Positions 43,451-52,174 are shown, numbered from the stretch's first letter. The stretch is DNA of 64,000 bases from Pelagihabitans sp947500445 (GCF_050589625.1 NZ_JBNGOP010000022.1:1-64000), one strand, 5' to 3'. Numbers and translations are program-made. The notes: a model not told the origin generated them from the sequence alone.

Positions 43451-45037
43451 ATGAAAAAATTCTTATTCATCCCGCTAACGCTACTTTTTACCCTCGTAGC
43501 AAATGCGCAGGAAATCGGGTTGCAATTGTATAGTCTAAGGAACCAATTTAAGACCGATGTTCCGGGAACCCTAAAGATGGTCAGCGATTGGGGCATTACC
43601 AAAATTGAGGCAAAAGACACCTATGGAATGTCCGAAGCCGATTTTAAGGCCTTGTTGGCGCAAAACGAACTCGATATGGTCAGCATGGGCGCCGATTTTG
43701 ACGCCTTGAAGGAGCATCCTGAAAAAGTAATGGAAAGAGCAAAACGTTTTGGAGTGAAATATGTCATGTGCGCATGGGTGCCGCATGAAGAAAACAAGTG
43801 GGCCTTTGCCGAAACCAAGGAAGCCACCGAAGTGTTCAACAGGGCCGGGAAATTGATGCAGGAAAATGGGATTACTTTTGTATACCACCCGCACGGTTAT
43901 GAATTCAGTGCTTGGGAAGACGGCACCTTGTTCGATTATATGGCGCAGCATGCGACCCACTTCACCTTTGAGCTTGATGTTTTTTGGGCACAGCACGGAG
44001 GTGCCGATCCATTGGCGCTCATGAAAAAATACCCTTCAAAATTTACCCTGATGCACTTAAAGGATATGGAAAAAGGAGTTGAGGGTAACCATTCCGGTCA
44101 TGAAGATGTTGAGACCAATGTGGTTTTGGGACAAGGGCAGATCGATATCGCCGGAACGGTAGCAGAGGCCAAAAAATTGGGTATCGAATACCTCTTTATC
44201 GAAGACGAATCGTCTCGCGTGGTAGAACAGGTGCCGCAGAGTTTGGCGTATTTGAAAACGCTGAACGAAACCAAAATAGGGATACAGCTATACAGCTTGC
44301 GCAACGAATTCCCCAAGGACGTACCAGGTACCTTTGCCAAAATCAAGGAATGGGGTATCCATTATCTGGAAGATGGTAATGACGGCACTTATGGGTATCC
44401 GATGGAGGAGTACAAGGCCATGATCGCCGAAAACGATTTGAAGATGGTCAGCGTAAGTGCGCCCTTTGAGGAGTTAAAGGATAGTCCCGAGACCGTATTG
44501 GCAAGGGCAAAGAATTATGGTTCCAAATACGTGGTCTGTTTTTGGATTCCACATAATGGTACCGATTTTACCTTGGAGGATACCGAAAAGGCCATAAAAG
44601 TGTTCAATACCGCCGGAGCATTTTTGGCAAAGGAAGGAGTCCAGTTGATGTACCACCCCCATGGCTATGAGTTTAGGCCGTATGAAGGGGCTACCCTAAT
44701 GGACCACATGGTAAAACAGTCCGAACATTTCGACTTTGAAATGGATGTATATTGGTTTGCACTTCCCGGTGAAGATCCCGTGGCGTGGCTCCAACGGTAC
44801 CCGAACGAATTTAAGCTGATGCACCTTAAAGACTGCGAAAAGGGTGTCGGTGTCAGCCATACCGGAGAGTCCGATGTTGAAAATAATGTGGTCTTAGGTT
44901 CCGGTCAAGTAAATATTTCAGGGGTCGTAGCGGAAGCTAAAAAATTGGGACTGGAGTATTTGTTCATAGAGGATGAATCGTCTCGCGTGGTCGATCAAGT
45001 CCCTAAAAGTGTGGAGTACTTAAAAAACTTGGAATAG
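43451..45037 (+). CDS. Exported two-domain sugar isomerase/epimerase-like (TIM barrel) protein
   Basis: A 528-residue exported protein: signal peptide MKKFLFIPLTLLFTLVANAQE, then two complete sugar phosphate isomerase/epimerase-like barrels in tandem (about residues 21-275 and 276-528). Both halves start IG(L/I)QLYSLRN and end EYLFIEDESSRVV(E/D)QVP. Shared metal-site motifs occur twice: YHPHGYEF, F(E/D)xE(L/M)DV(F/Y)W and FxLMHLKDxEKGV. Single barrels of this kind next to GMC dehydrogenases act as 3-keto-sugar lyases or hydratases in Bacteroidota; the duplication is inferred to give two active sites with possibly different specificities. Third gene of the GMC operon. Confidence 0.85.
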   Translation: MKKFLFIPLTLLFTLVANAQEIGLQLYSLRNQFKTDVPGTLKMVSDWGITKIEAKDTYGMSEADFKALLAQNELDMVSMGADFDALKEHPEKVMERAKRFGVKYVMCAWVPHEENKWAFAETKEATEVFNRAGKLMQENGITFVYHPHGYEFSAWEDGTLFDYMAQHATHFTFELDVFWAQHGGADPLALMKKYPSKFTLMHLKDMEKGVEGNHSGHEDVETNVVLGQGQIDIAGTVAEAKKLGIEYLFIEDESSRVVEQVPQSLAYLKTLNETKIGIQLYSLRNEFPKDVPGTFAKIKEWGIHYLEDGNDGTYGYPMEEYKAMIAENDLKMVSVSAPFEELKDSPETVLARAKNYGSKYVVCFWIPHNGTDFTLEDTEKAIKVFNTAGAFLAKEGVQLMYHPHGYEFRPYEGATLMDHMVKQSEHFDFEMDVYWFALPGEDPVAWLQRYPNEFKLMHLKDCEKGVGVSHTGESDVENNVVLGSGQVNISGVVAEAKKLGLEYLFIEDESSRVVDQVPKSVEYLKNLE

Positions 45038-45112
45038 CGGTCCGTAACCTGCCATAATTTTAAAAGTGTTGTCTTCGAAAAGAGGCAACGCTTCTAATTT
45101 TTTATAGTAGCG

Positions 45113-45149
45113 ACCCGTTAATAATACCATTATAACGTTAAAATGGTAT
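45113..45149. repeat. Mini form of the palindromic repeat
   Basis: ATACCATTATAACGTTAAAATGGTAT (45124-45149) is two terminal repeats of the family brought together without the internal 110 bases; ACCCGTTAAT just before it (45115-45124) matches the arm of copy C. It lies 15 bases before the sulfatase start. Confidence 0.65.
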
Positions 45150-45165
45150 ACTAAAAAGTTGGTAA
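45149..45165. promoter_or_regulatory. BlaI-dyad-like site overlapping the sulfatase start
   Basis: TACTAAAAAGTTGGTAA agrees at 15 of 17 positions with TACTAAAAAGTTAGTAG, the first dyad in front of the BlaI-like gene at 47007. It shares its last base with the sulfatase ATG, where a bound repressor would block initiation. Confidence 0.45.
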
Positions 45166-46790
45166 TGAGGAATATAGTTTTAGCATTGGTAGGGATTACT
45201 TTCTTTATGGGCTGTTCCGAAGAGAACAAAGAAACGTCCCCTATCGAAAAAACGGTTTTGCCCAACATTGTTTGGTTGGTGGCCGAGGACCAGTCTCCGG
45301 AATGGTTTCCCATGTATGGCGATACGACCATTGCGCTGCCAAATTTGCAAATGCTGGCCAATGATGGGGTTACCTACGAAAATGCCTATTCCCCTGCACC
45401 GGTATGCGCCCCGGCCCGGAGCGCCATTATAACGGGAATGTACCCGACTACTTTAGGTACCCATAACATGCGCGCCCATGCCTCATGGCGAGGGGTAAAC
45501 AACGAACCGACCATAGGTATTCCAAGCTATTCCCCGGTAGTACCTGAAGGTGCCAGAATGTTTACCGAATATTTGCGCGCAAAAGGCTATTACTGTGCAA
45601 ATGGACCCAAAGAAGACTACAACTTTGAAAAAACCGATGCCGCTTGGGACGAAAGCAGTGACCAACGACATTGGAGAAAACGAAAGGACGGCCAACCCTT
45701 TTTTACGGTCTTCAATTTTAAGGTGTGCCATGAATCCCAGATATGGAAAAGAGGTAAGGACAGCTTGTTCGTAAACCCAAAAGATGTTCCCGTTCCTCCA
45801 TATTTTCCCGACAATGATACCATTCGTCACGACCTGGCCGTTAATTACAGTAACCTAAAGCGGTTGGACGACCAAATCGGTGAGGTATTGGCGCAATTAA
45901 AGGAGGACGGATTATACGAAAATAGCATCATTTTCTTTTATGGTGATCATGGGGGACCTTTCCCAAGACATAAAAGGGCATTGTACGAAACCGGAACGAA
46001 GGTGCCGATGGTCATAAAATTTGCTGCCAACATGGACGCCGGTAGCAGGGACGATCGCTTTCTTAGCTTTATAGACCTGGCACCGACAGTGCTTTCCCTA
46101 GCGGGTATCGAGCCGCCAAAAGTAATGCAGGGAAAGGCGCAGTTCGGAACTTTCGAAGCAGTAAAAAAACCACGGTATACCTTTCATGCCTCCGACCGTT
46201 TTGATGCCGTTTATGATCGGTTGCGGGCGGTAAGGGGAGCACGTTATAAGTACATTAAAAGTTTTAATGCCGATTTGCCCCATGCGCTTCCGGTGACCTA
46301 CAGGGAGCAAATGCCCACCATGCGTAATTTGAGGGCATTGCACGCAAGTGGCGATCTGAATGACGAACAGGCCGCTTGGCTGAACAGTCCAAAGCCGGAA
46401 GAGGAGTTGTACGATCTGAAAAAGGACCCGTACGAACTACACAATTTGGCAGCGGTACCAGCGCTGGCGGACACCTTACTGTTCTATCGAAAACTATTGT
46501 CCGATTGGATGACAAAAACTAACGATTTGGGCGGTTTTCCGGAAAAAGAACTCCTTGCCAAATGGCTCCCTAAGGGAGTGCAGCCTGCATTGCCACCCTT
46601 GGAAATGGAAGAGAAAGGGGATAGCATTGTACTCCTTTCCAAAAAAAGCGATGCTACCATTGTTTGGAAACGACCCCAAGATTCCATTTGGTCGGTATAC
46701 AGTACACCCTTGCCCAATAAGGTATCTTTTGAGGCAAAAGCGGAACGCATCGGATTTATCGATAGTGACACCTTACGGTATCGGCAATAA
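45165..46790 (+). CDS. S1 family sulfatase, lipoprotein
   Basis: A 541-residue sulfatase. ATG 45165 is preferred to TTG 45159, giving MRNIVLALVGITFFMGC, a proper lipoprotein signal. Formylglycine motif CAPAR in AYSPAPVCAPARSAIITG; metal-site residues in VAEDQSPEW and YGDHGGPFPRHKRALYE; C-terminal subdomain with YDLKKDPYELHNLA. The EDQSPE variant of the usual ADDxG metal motif resembles heparan-sulfamidase-like S1 members; substrate unknown. It follows the GMC operon by 127 bases that contain a repeat remnant and an operator-like dyad. Confidence 0.88.
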   Translation: MRNIVLALVGITFFMGCSEENKETSPIEKTVLPNIVWLVAEDQSPEWFPMYGDTTIALPNLQMLANDGVTYENAYSPAPVCAPARSAIITGMYPTTLGTHNMRAHASWRGVNNEPTIGIPSYSPVVPEGARMFTEYLRAKGYYCANGPKEDYNFEKTDAAWDESSDQRHWRKRKDGQPFFTVFNFKVCHESQIWKRGKDSLFVNPKDVPVPPYFPDNDTIRHDLAVNYSNLKRLDDQIGEVLAQLKEDGLYENSIIFFYGDHGGPFPRHKRALYETGTKVPMVIKFAANMDAGSRDDRFLSFIDLAPTVLSLAGIEPPKVMQGKAQFGTFEAVKKPRYTFHASDRFDAVYDRLRAVRGARYKYIKSFNADLPHALPVTYREQMPTMRNLRALHASGDLNDEQAAWLNSPKPEEELYDLKKDPYELHNLAAVPALADTLLFYRKLLSDWMTKTNDLGGFPEKELLAKWLPKGVQPALPPLEMEEKGDSIVLLSKKSDATIVWKRPQDSIWSVYSTPLPNKVSFEAKAERIGFIDSDTLRYRQ

Positions 46791-46872
46791 CCTTACCCTT
46801 TGCGTTAACGGAACAAAGAAAGTGATTTAGTGAAACAGTTGCTGCTGTCTTGACCATTTGCGGAACCAAATC

Positions 46873-46895
46873 CCAATTGCAAATTAAAATGGTAT
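46873..46895. repeat. Solo terminal repeat of the palindromic family
   Basis: CCAATTGCAAATTAAAATGGTAT resembles the right end of copy D (TTCAAAGTTAAAATGGTAT). No partner arm is seen. It lies 50 bases before the BlaI dyads. Confidence 0.5.
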
Positions 46896-46944
46896 AATTA
46901 ATGACGCCCATATATCAGAGCCGTTGGAGAAAAATAAAATAATT

Positions 46945-46982
46945 CTACTAAAAAGTTAGTAGTAGTACTAAAAAATTAGTAG
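46945..46982. promoter_or_regulatory. Two tandem BlaI-type operator dyads
   Basis: CTACTAAAAAGTTAGTAG (46945-46962) and GTACTAAAAAATTAGTAG (46965-46982) are near-identical dyads whose starts are 20 bases apart, i.e. two helical turns. Each is an inverted repeat of CTACTAA/TTAGTAG. They lie 25-60 bases before the blaI-like ATG at 47007, as expected for autorepression by a BlaI/MecI dimer. Confidence 0.75.
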
Positions 46983-47006
46983 TTTTATTCCAAAGCAATT
47001 GTTCGA

Positions 47007-47375
47007 ATGCAGAAATTGACGAAAAGGGAAGACCAGATCATGCAGGTTATATGGCAGTCCGAAGAGGGGATGTTCATACGGGATATTTTGGGGCATTTGC
47101 CCGATCCAAAACCCCATTACAATACCATAGCCACTATAGTAAAGATTCTGGTGAAGAAGGCATTTTTAACTTCTGAAAAATTAGGGAATAGCGACCGTTA
47201 TGGGGCTTTGGTCAGTTTGGAGCGTTATCGCAAAACCGATATTCTGGATATCAAGAAAAAGTACTTTAACAATTCCCTTCCAAAAATGATGGCGCACTTC
47301 GCTAAAGAGGAGCAACTTTCGGAAGCGGAGATTGCGGAATTGATAAGGATCATCAAATCAAAAAAAAGCGGGTAA
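47007..47375 (+). CDS. BlaI/MecI/CopY family transcriptional repressor
   Basis: A 122-residue winged-helix repressor. MQKLTKREDQIMQVIWQSEEGMFIRDILGHLPDPKPHYNTIATIVKILVKKAFL is the winged helix; the C-terminal helices from KYFNNSLPKMMAHFAKEEQLSEAEIAELIRII form the dimerisation region cut by a partner protease in BlaI. Its stop overlaps the M56 start by one base (TAATG). In Bacteroidota such pairs are numerous and usually unrelated to beta-lactams. Tandem dyads upstream suggest autorepression. Confidence 0.9.
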   Translation: MQKLTKREDQIMQVIWQSEEGMFIRDILGHLPDPKPHYNTIATIVKILVKKAFLTSEKLGNSDRYGALVSLERYRKTDILDIKKKYFNNSLPKMMAHFAKEEQLSEAEIAELIRIIKSKKSG

Positions 47376-49054
47376 TGGTGTTGTATGTTATCAAAGCGGC
47401 TTTCGGCATGGCCATTATTTTGGGGTTCTACCGGCTTTTGTTAAAAGAAGAACGTTTTTTTAGCAGTAACAGGGCGTATCTTTTGGGAGGCCTACTCTTT
47501 ACTTTCTGCTTGCCTTTTATGGTGTTACCGACATTGTTTTCCGATCAAGGCATACTGAGCGTTGCACTGTCGGAAGTAGGAGCGGCCGAGCCTTATGTAA
47601 TTCAAGGTGATATTGGTGATGGGCCAAAATCGGAAGCTGTCGGTGCTGCCTTGGCAACCATACCAATACCCGAAGCAACCGCTACGGGTACTAAATTCCA
47701 AAGACCGCTATTTTGGATAGGGCTCGTTTATCTTTTTGGCATGGGACTGTTGTGCATTAAATTTTGTTATCAATTGTGGTGCGTTTTCAAGAGTATCGGC
47801 GATGGCGCTGATAAGTTTCACGATGGACGGTACGTCATTATCAATAACGAAATGCCCAGTGGTCCCTGTTCTTTTTTCCATTACATTTTTATAGATGCCG
47901 AAAAATATGACGATGTAGCCTATGCATACATTTTGGCCCATGAAAAGGTACATGCCCGCGTCTACCATTCCTTCGACCTGTTAATGGCGGAGGTTGTTTG
48001 TATGCTGCTTTGGTTCAGCCCCTTTACATGGATGTTCCGAAAGGATATCGAAAAAAACATTGAATTTCAGACCGACCATTTCATGCTTCGCACCGAATTG
48101 GTAGATCCGGAAGACTACCAAATGAATTTGCTTAGGACCGCTACGGGTCAAAAATCCTTATCCATCGTATCCAATTATAATAAATCATTAATCAAAAAAC
48201 GAATCATCATGATGAACACAAAACAATCGAAACGCACAAACTATTTTAAGTATGCATTGATCGCACCCATGCTATGCTTTACCATTTTATTTATGAACCG
48301 ACCATCGATGTTATATGCCCAAGAAAGTACGGGGCCAAGCGAATATTATGATGGGGATACGGGGGAACAAACCCCGTTGATGCGTGCCGCTGCGGATGGG
48401 GAGTTGCAAACGGTACGCCGTTTAATTTCGGAAGGGGCAGATGCCAATCAAATGATACGGGGCGAAGGAACCGCACTATACTTGGCCTTACAGCATTCCC
48501 ATGTCGGTATTGCCAATGTGCTTCTAGCGCATGGTGCGGACCCGAACCTTGGAAATCGGATGGACGGTTTTCCGTTGTTGGTCGCCATTGCCAGTGGCGA
48601 TGAGGATATGGTAAGGCGGATGATCGAAAAAGGAGCCGATGTGAACAAGTTGTTGCCGGGGGACGGGAGTGCACTGATCGTAGCATCAAAATTGGGATAC
48701 CTGGGAATTGTAAAAATGCTGGTAAAGGAAGGTGCCGATCTCGATATGGGAGTCAAGGGAGACGGAAACCCACTGATCATGGCGTCTAAAAATGGAAAGC
48801 TGCATGTGGTGAAATACCTTATAGGGGAAGGCGCCGATGTAAATGCAGCGGTCAAGGACGACGAAACTCCACTCATTAACGCCAGTGAACAGGGACATCT
48901 TGCTGTCGTACGTTATTTGGTCGAACGGGGCGCCGATGTAAACCTATCTTCTACGGATAGCTCGGGCCGTTACCGTTCGCCATTAAAGATGGCCCGGTTG
49001 AAAGGACATACGGAAATCAGTACCTTTTTAAAAAGTAAGGGAGCCGAAGAATAA
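47375..49054 (+). CDS. M56 (BlaR1-type) membrane metallopeptidase with seven ankyrin repeats
   Basis: A 559-residue protein. Four membrane helices frame a zinc peptidase with HEKVHARVYHSFD (HExxH) and a glutamate in the following helix, as in BlaR1. A further helix, YFKYALIAPMLCFTILFMN (about residues 290-308), leads to a segment read as LYAQES, then seven ankyrin repeats (about 329-559, e.g. TPLMRAAADGELQTVRRLI and PLINASEQGHLAVVRYLV). The ankyrin array replaces the penicillin-binding or TonB-C domain found in other M56 proteins and by topology would face the periplasm. Cotranscribed with the BlaI-like repressor, which it presumably cleaves on signal. Confidence 0.85.
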   Translation: MVLYVIKAAFGMAIILGFYRLLLKEERFFSSNRAYLLGGLLFTFCLPFMVLPTLFSDQGILSVALSEVGAAEPYVIQGDIGDGPKSEAVGAALATIPIPEATATGTKFQRPLFWIGLVYLFGMGLLCIKFCYQLWCVFKSIGDGADKFHDGRYVIINNEMPSGPCSFFHYIFIDAEKYDDVAYAYILAHEKVHARVYHSFDLLMAEVVCMLLWFSPFTWMFRKDIEKNIEFQTDHFMLRTELVDPEDYQMNLLRTATGQKSLSIVSNYNKSLIKKRIIMMNTKQSKRTNYFKYALIAPMLCFTILFMNRPSMLYAQESTGPSEYYDGDTGEQTPLMRAAADGELQTVRRLISEGADANQMIRGEGTALYLALQHSHVGIANVLLAHGADPNLGNRMDGFPLLVAIASGDEDMVRRMIEKGADVNKLLPGDGSALIVASKLGYLGIVKMLVKEGADLDMGVKGDGNPLIMASKNGKLHVVKYLIGEGADVNAAVKDDETPLINASEQGHLAVVRYLVERGADVNLSSTDSSGRYRSPLKMARLKGHTEISTFLKSKGAEE

Positions 49055-49081
49055 TCCGTTTCAAATCGACTTGACCAGACC

Positions 49082-49120
49082 GAAAAAACGCTCTTTCGAT
49101 ATCGAAAAGAGCGTTTTTTC
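49082..49120. terminator. Bidirectional terminator after the M56-ankyrin gene
   Basis: GAAAAAACGCTCTTTCGAT pairs with ATCGAAAAGAGCGTTTTTTC, a long perfect-like stem with A and T runs on either side. It serves the M56 gene (+) and probably the GH26 gene (-). Confidence 0.85.
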
Positions 49121-49208
49121 ATCGTATTAAGGCGTTTTTTAGAAAAGATACAGCGGGTATATAAGTGCTATTGTACCGCATATGTTGTAACAGCGATCAA
49201 TTTCATTG

Positions 49209-50255
49209 CTACCTTTTCAAATCGTTTAAAAAAAGCACTTCCTCAAGTCTGGAAAACCGTATAAAATCGTCACAAGAGGTATGGCCGGGAAAAGGGGCGT
49301 AGTGGTGTCTTTCGCTATCGTTGCGCCAAACCAACGCATAGCATATTCCGCTATCTTTCAATAGCGGGTGCAGTACCTTGGTAAACCAATTGGCGGTATT
49401 CACTTTTTCCAATCCGGTTTCCGTAAGCGCATAGGGTTTGTTTTTTGCTTTGGCCACGGTTTGTAGTGTCCTTAGATCTTTTTTTAAATGTCTTTTGAAC
49501 AAGCCGGTGGTAAGGTGTTGGTATACATCTATCCCTAACATATCTACGTAAGCGTCCCCGGGGTAATAAGTCAGGTAGTCCTTTTTTCGGAACAGGAGGT
49601 TGGGCGAATAGCAATACAGCAGGTTATGTACTTTGAATTCCCGTACCAAAAGCCTGTGCGTTTCTCGCCAAAGACGTTGGTATTCCTGCGCGTTACAATG
49701 GCCCTTTCCCCACCAGAACCATCCGCCGTTCATTTCATGATAGGGCCGGAAGATTACAGGAATACGTTTGCCCTTTTTATCTTTCAAACTCCTAAAAAAA
49801 TGTGCCAGGTTTTTGGTCCACTCATAAAGTGTATCGTATCGATCGCCTTCGGGAAGTAAGCTCGGTACGGCTTTGGTAATGTCCCATGCATTGCCATTGG
49901 ACACTGGGTTGTCCGGATGCCAGCTCAAGGTAACGACACCGCCTTTTTTGTAGGCCTTGCGAATGAGCTTGCGCATGATGTCGAAATTGACCGAATCGAT
50001 GCTGTTCGGTAGGGCCTTTTCCAAATTTCCCAATTCAAAACCGAATACCGCTGGGTACTTACCGCATACCAGGGCCACATCGCTTTTCATTTTTTTGCCG
50101 TTGTTTTTCCAAGTGATGCCATAAGAAAGGGCATCTTGGTGCCCGAAGGCATAGCCTTTTTTTGGAATTTCGGAAAGGCGTCGCAACAGTTCGGCCGTAC
50201 GCCGAGTCATTTTTTTGCGTATTGTGGTGGTGGCGATTTTTTTAGCATCTGTCAT
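49209..50255 (-). CDS. GH26 beta-mannanase-type glycoside hydrolase, apparently cytoplasmic
   Basis: A 348-residue clan GH-A (beta/alpha)8 enzyme. FGHQDALSYGITWK at the N-terminus; catalytic acid/base E174 in FRPYHEMNGGWFWWG; nucleophile E279 in YALTETGLEKV; a conserved SWHPDNPVSNGNAWD substrate-binding loop. GH26 enzymes of this form cleave beta-1,4-mannan or release mannobiose from chain ends. There is no signal peptide or lipoprotein box; the N-terminus is basic and charged, so an intracellular role on imported oligosaccharides is inferred. Convergent with the M56-ankyrin operon. Confidence 0.88.
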   Translation of the reverse strand: MTDAKKIATTTIRKKMTRRTAELLRRLSEIPKKGYAFGHQDALSYGITWKNNGKKMKSDVALVCGKYPAVFGFELGNLEKALPNSIDSVNFDIMRKLIRKAYKKGGVVTLSWHPDNPVSNGNAWDITKAVPSLLPEGDRYDTLYEWTKNLAHFFRSLKDKKGKRIPVIFRPYHEMNGGWFWWGKGHCNAQEYQRLWRETHRLLVREFKVHNLLYCYSPNLLFRKKDYLTYYPGDAYVDMLGIDVYQHLTTGLFKRHLKKDLRTLQTVAKAKNKPYALTETGLEKVNTANWFTKVLHPLLKDSGICYALVWRNDSERHHYAPFPGHTSCDDFIRFSRLEEVLFLNDLKR

Positions 50256-50368
50256 ATCGCTGAAGGTACAAATGAAATTCGATCAATGAACTGAAAAGCG
50301 ACCGAACCCCGTTATCGGTCGTTCGGGACAGGCCGGTAATCCTTCGGGTTTCTCCTGTTTGCTGTCAA

Positions 50369-52174
50369 TTAGTTCCTAAGAGGGAGCGCCATTTTTTTAA
50401 ATTGTAACAAGCGCAGGTCGATCGCCTCCTTACCATCAAAGGCCAGTGCTTTTAGCGTTAAAAGATGCCTTCCTTTTCTCAGGGGGATCACGCCCATGTT
50501 ATGCGGCTTGAATTCCTTTATATAGGACTCCTTTCTGGGAACACGATCATGTTCCATTCCGGTGATGGGAGCGTCAAAATTTTCCCTTAAACGGGTGACC
50601 AATTTGCTCTCGCCGTGGCTCAACATAAGCCCAACCCCGTTGTTGTCGGCCTTTGAGGTATAGAGCAGTTCTACTTCAAAATTACCATCTTCCAATACTT
50701 CCACATCCCAGGTGATGGAATCGTTTTGGCTTTTCCAATTGGTGAAAAACGTATTGTTCGGGTATTGGTTGCTTCTTTTTATGTTTCCGTGTGGAATGCC
50801 GTCCCTCGCAGGCATTTGGGTGTATATGGCCCCAGGATGCCCCAAGGTAAAGGGCCGATCATCGGTTTCCCGGGTAAGTGGGGCCGTTGCCATAAGCCAA
50901 TCGGCTTTCGCCTGCTTTAGGGAATCCCTTAGTTTTTGGTTTTGTAGACCGATGTCAGTAGTTTGGCCGGGATCGTTTTTCATATCATAGAGACGGTCTT
51001 CATGGTCCAAACGATAGCCTTGGGTACGTACGCTGGTATGGCCGTTCCAATGGTTGTAGATCAAGCGATCCTCCCAAGGGGTGTCCTTATCTCCTTTTAA
51101 GATCGGCGAAAGGTCTTTTCCATCGATTGATAAATTTGTCGGGCGCGTTACATCGGACAAATTGAGCAAGGTCGGTAGAAGATCCACGGCACTAGCGATG
51201 TGTGCAACTTTTTTACCGGCCGGCAGCACATTTTTCCATTGTATGAACAAGGGACTTCGAACGCCGCCGTCGTCGGTACTTCCTTTTTTGCCGCGCATTC
51301 CCCCGTTATAACGCCATCCGTTGGGTCCATTGTCCGATAGGTAAATGACGATGGTCTGCTCCTCGAGGTCGAGCTCCTTTAATTTGGCACTGACCCGCCC
51401 TACATTATCATCTATATTTTCTACCATGGCCAATGCCGCTTTGGTAAATGGGATGTCCTCGGTTTCCGTTCCATGGTATTTTTGTTCCAATTCCCGATCT
51501 TTAAAACGGTCCCAGTAACTGTCGGGGACCTGCATGGGGCTATGCGGGGTATTGTAGGGCAGATAGAGCAAAAAGGGACCATTTTTGTTTTCCTCCATAA
51601 ATTCGAGTCCCCTTGTGGTCAGGTCGTCGGTCAGGTATCCCTTCCCACGGACCAATTTTCCGTTATATTCCAGCATAGGGTCAAAATAATTTCCCCAATG
51701 GCCGGAGGTAAACCCATAGTAGGTATCGAAGCCCTGGGAGTTGGGGTGATAGGGCGGTTGCATGCCGTTGTGCCATTTACCAAAAGCACCGGTCGCATAC
51801 CCCTGTTCCCTTAGCAATTCCGCTAAGGTGAGCTCTTCCGGATTCATTCGTTCCCCTCCCTCCGATACCCAATGTACGCCGGTTCTGGGGTAGTACTTTC
51901 CCGTGAGCAGTTCGGCGCGGGTAGGGGAGCATACGGGCTGTACAAAAAAATGGTCGAAAGAAACCCCGTTTTGGGCAAGCGCGTCGATGTTGGGTGTTTT
52001 TAAATTGGTATTGCCGTGTAAGCTCAGATCTCCCCAACCCTGGTCATCGGCCAAAATGATTACGATGTTGGGCAGTCTTTCCAGAAAAGGTTCCGTGCCA
52101 GTTTTTCTGCTATCGGTCTTGCAGGCGCTGGCGGCCCACAATAGACATAAAATTGCAATGGAAACTCTGATATT
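50369..52174 (-). CDS. S1 family sulfatase (arylsulfatase type), lipoprotein
   Basis: A 601-residue sulfatase. ATG 52174 gives the lipoprotein signal MNIRVSIAILCLLWAASAC; the longer frame from 52225 lacks it. Metal-site LADDQGWGDL; formylglycine motif CSPTR in VQPVCSPTRAELLTGKYYPR; GKWHNG; LSDNGPNGWRYNGGMRGKKGSTDDGG. A C-terminal extension of about 150 residues, beta-rich and ending YLLTLKALAF-like strands, could be a carbohydrate-binding domain. The GH1 gene follows directly upstream (78-base gap from its stop), same strand. Substrate unknown. Confidence 0.88.
   Translation of the reverse strand, partial: NIRVSIAILCLLWAASACKTDSRKTGTEPFLERLPNIVIILADDQGWGDLSLHGNTNLKTPNIDALAQNGVSFDHFFVQPVCSPTRAELLTGKYYPRTGVHWVSEGGERMNPEELTLAELLREQGYATGAFGKWHNGMQPPYHPNSQGFDTYYGFTSGHWGNYFDPMLEYNGKLVRGKGYLTDDLTTRGLEFMEENKNGPFLLYLPYNTPHSPMQVPDSYWDRFKDRELEQKYHGTETEDIPFTKAALAMVENIDDNVGRVSAKLKELDLEEQTIVIYLSDNGPNGWRYNGGMRGKKGSTDDGGVRSPLFIQWKNVLPAGKKVAHIASAVDLLPTLLNLSDVTRPTNLSIDGKDLSPILKGDKDTPWEDRLIYNHWNGHTSVRTQGYRLDHEDRLYDMKNDPGQTTDIGLQNQKLRDSLKQAKADWLMATAPLTRETDDRPFTLGHPGAIYTQMPARDGIPHGNIKRSNQYPNNTFFTNWKSQNDSITWDVEVLEDGNFEVELLYTSKADNNGVGLMLSHGESKLVTRLRENFDAPITGMEHDRVPRKESYIKEFKPHNMGVIPLRKGRHLLTLKALAFDGKEAIDLRLLQFKKMALPLRN

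Noticed and set aside
47007..49054. BlaI/M56 pair as beta-lactam resistance genes
   Set aside because: No beta-lactamase or penicillin-binding protein is adjacent, and the sensor domain is ankyrin rather than penicillin-binding.
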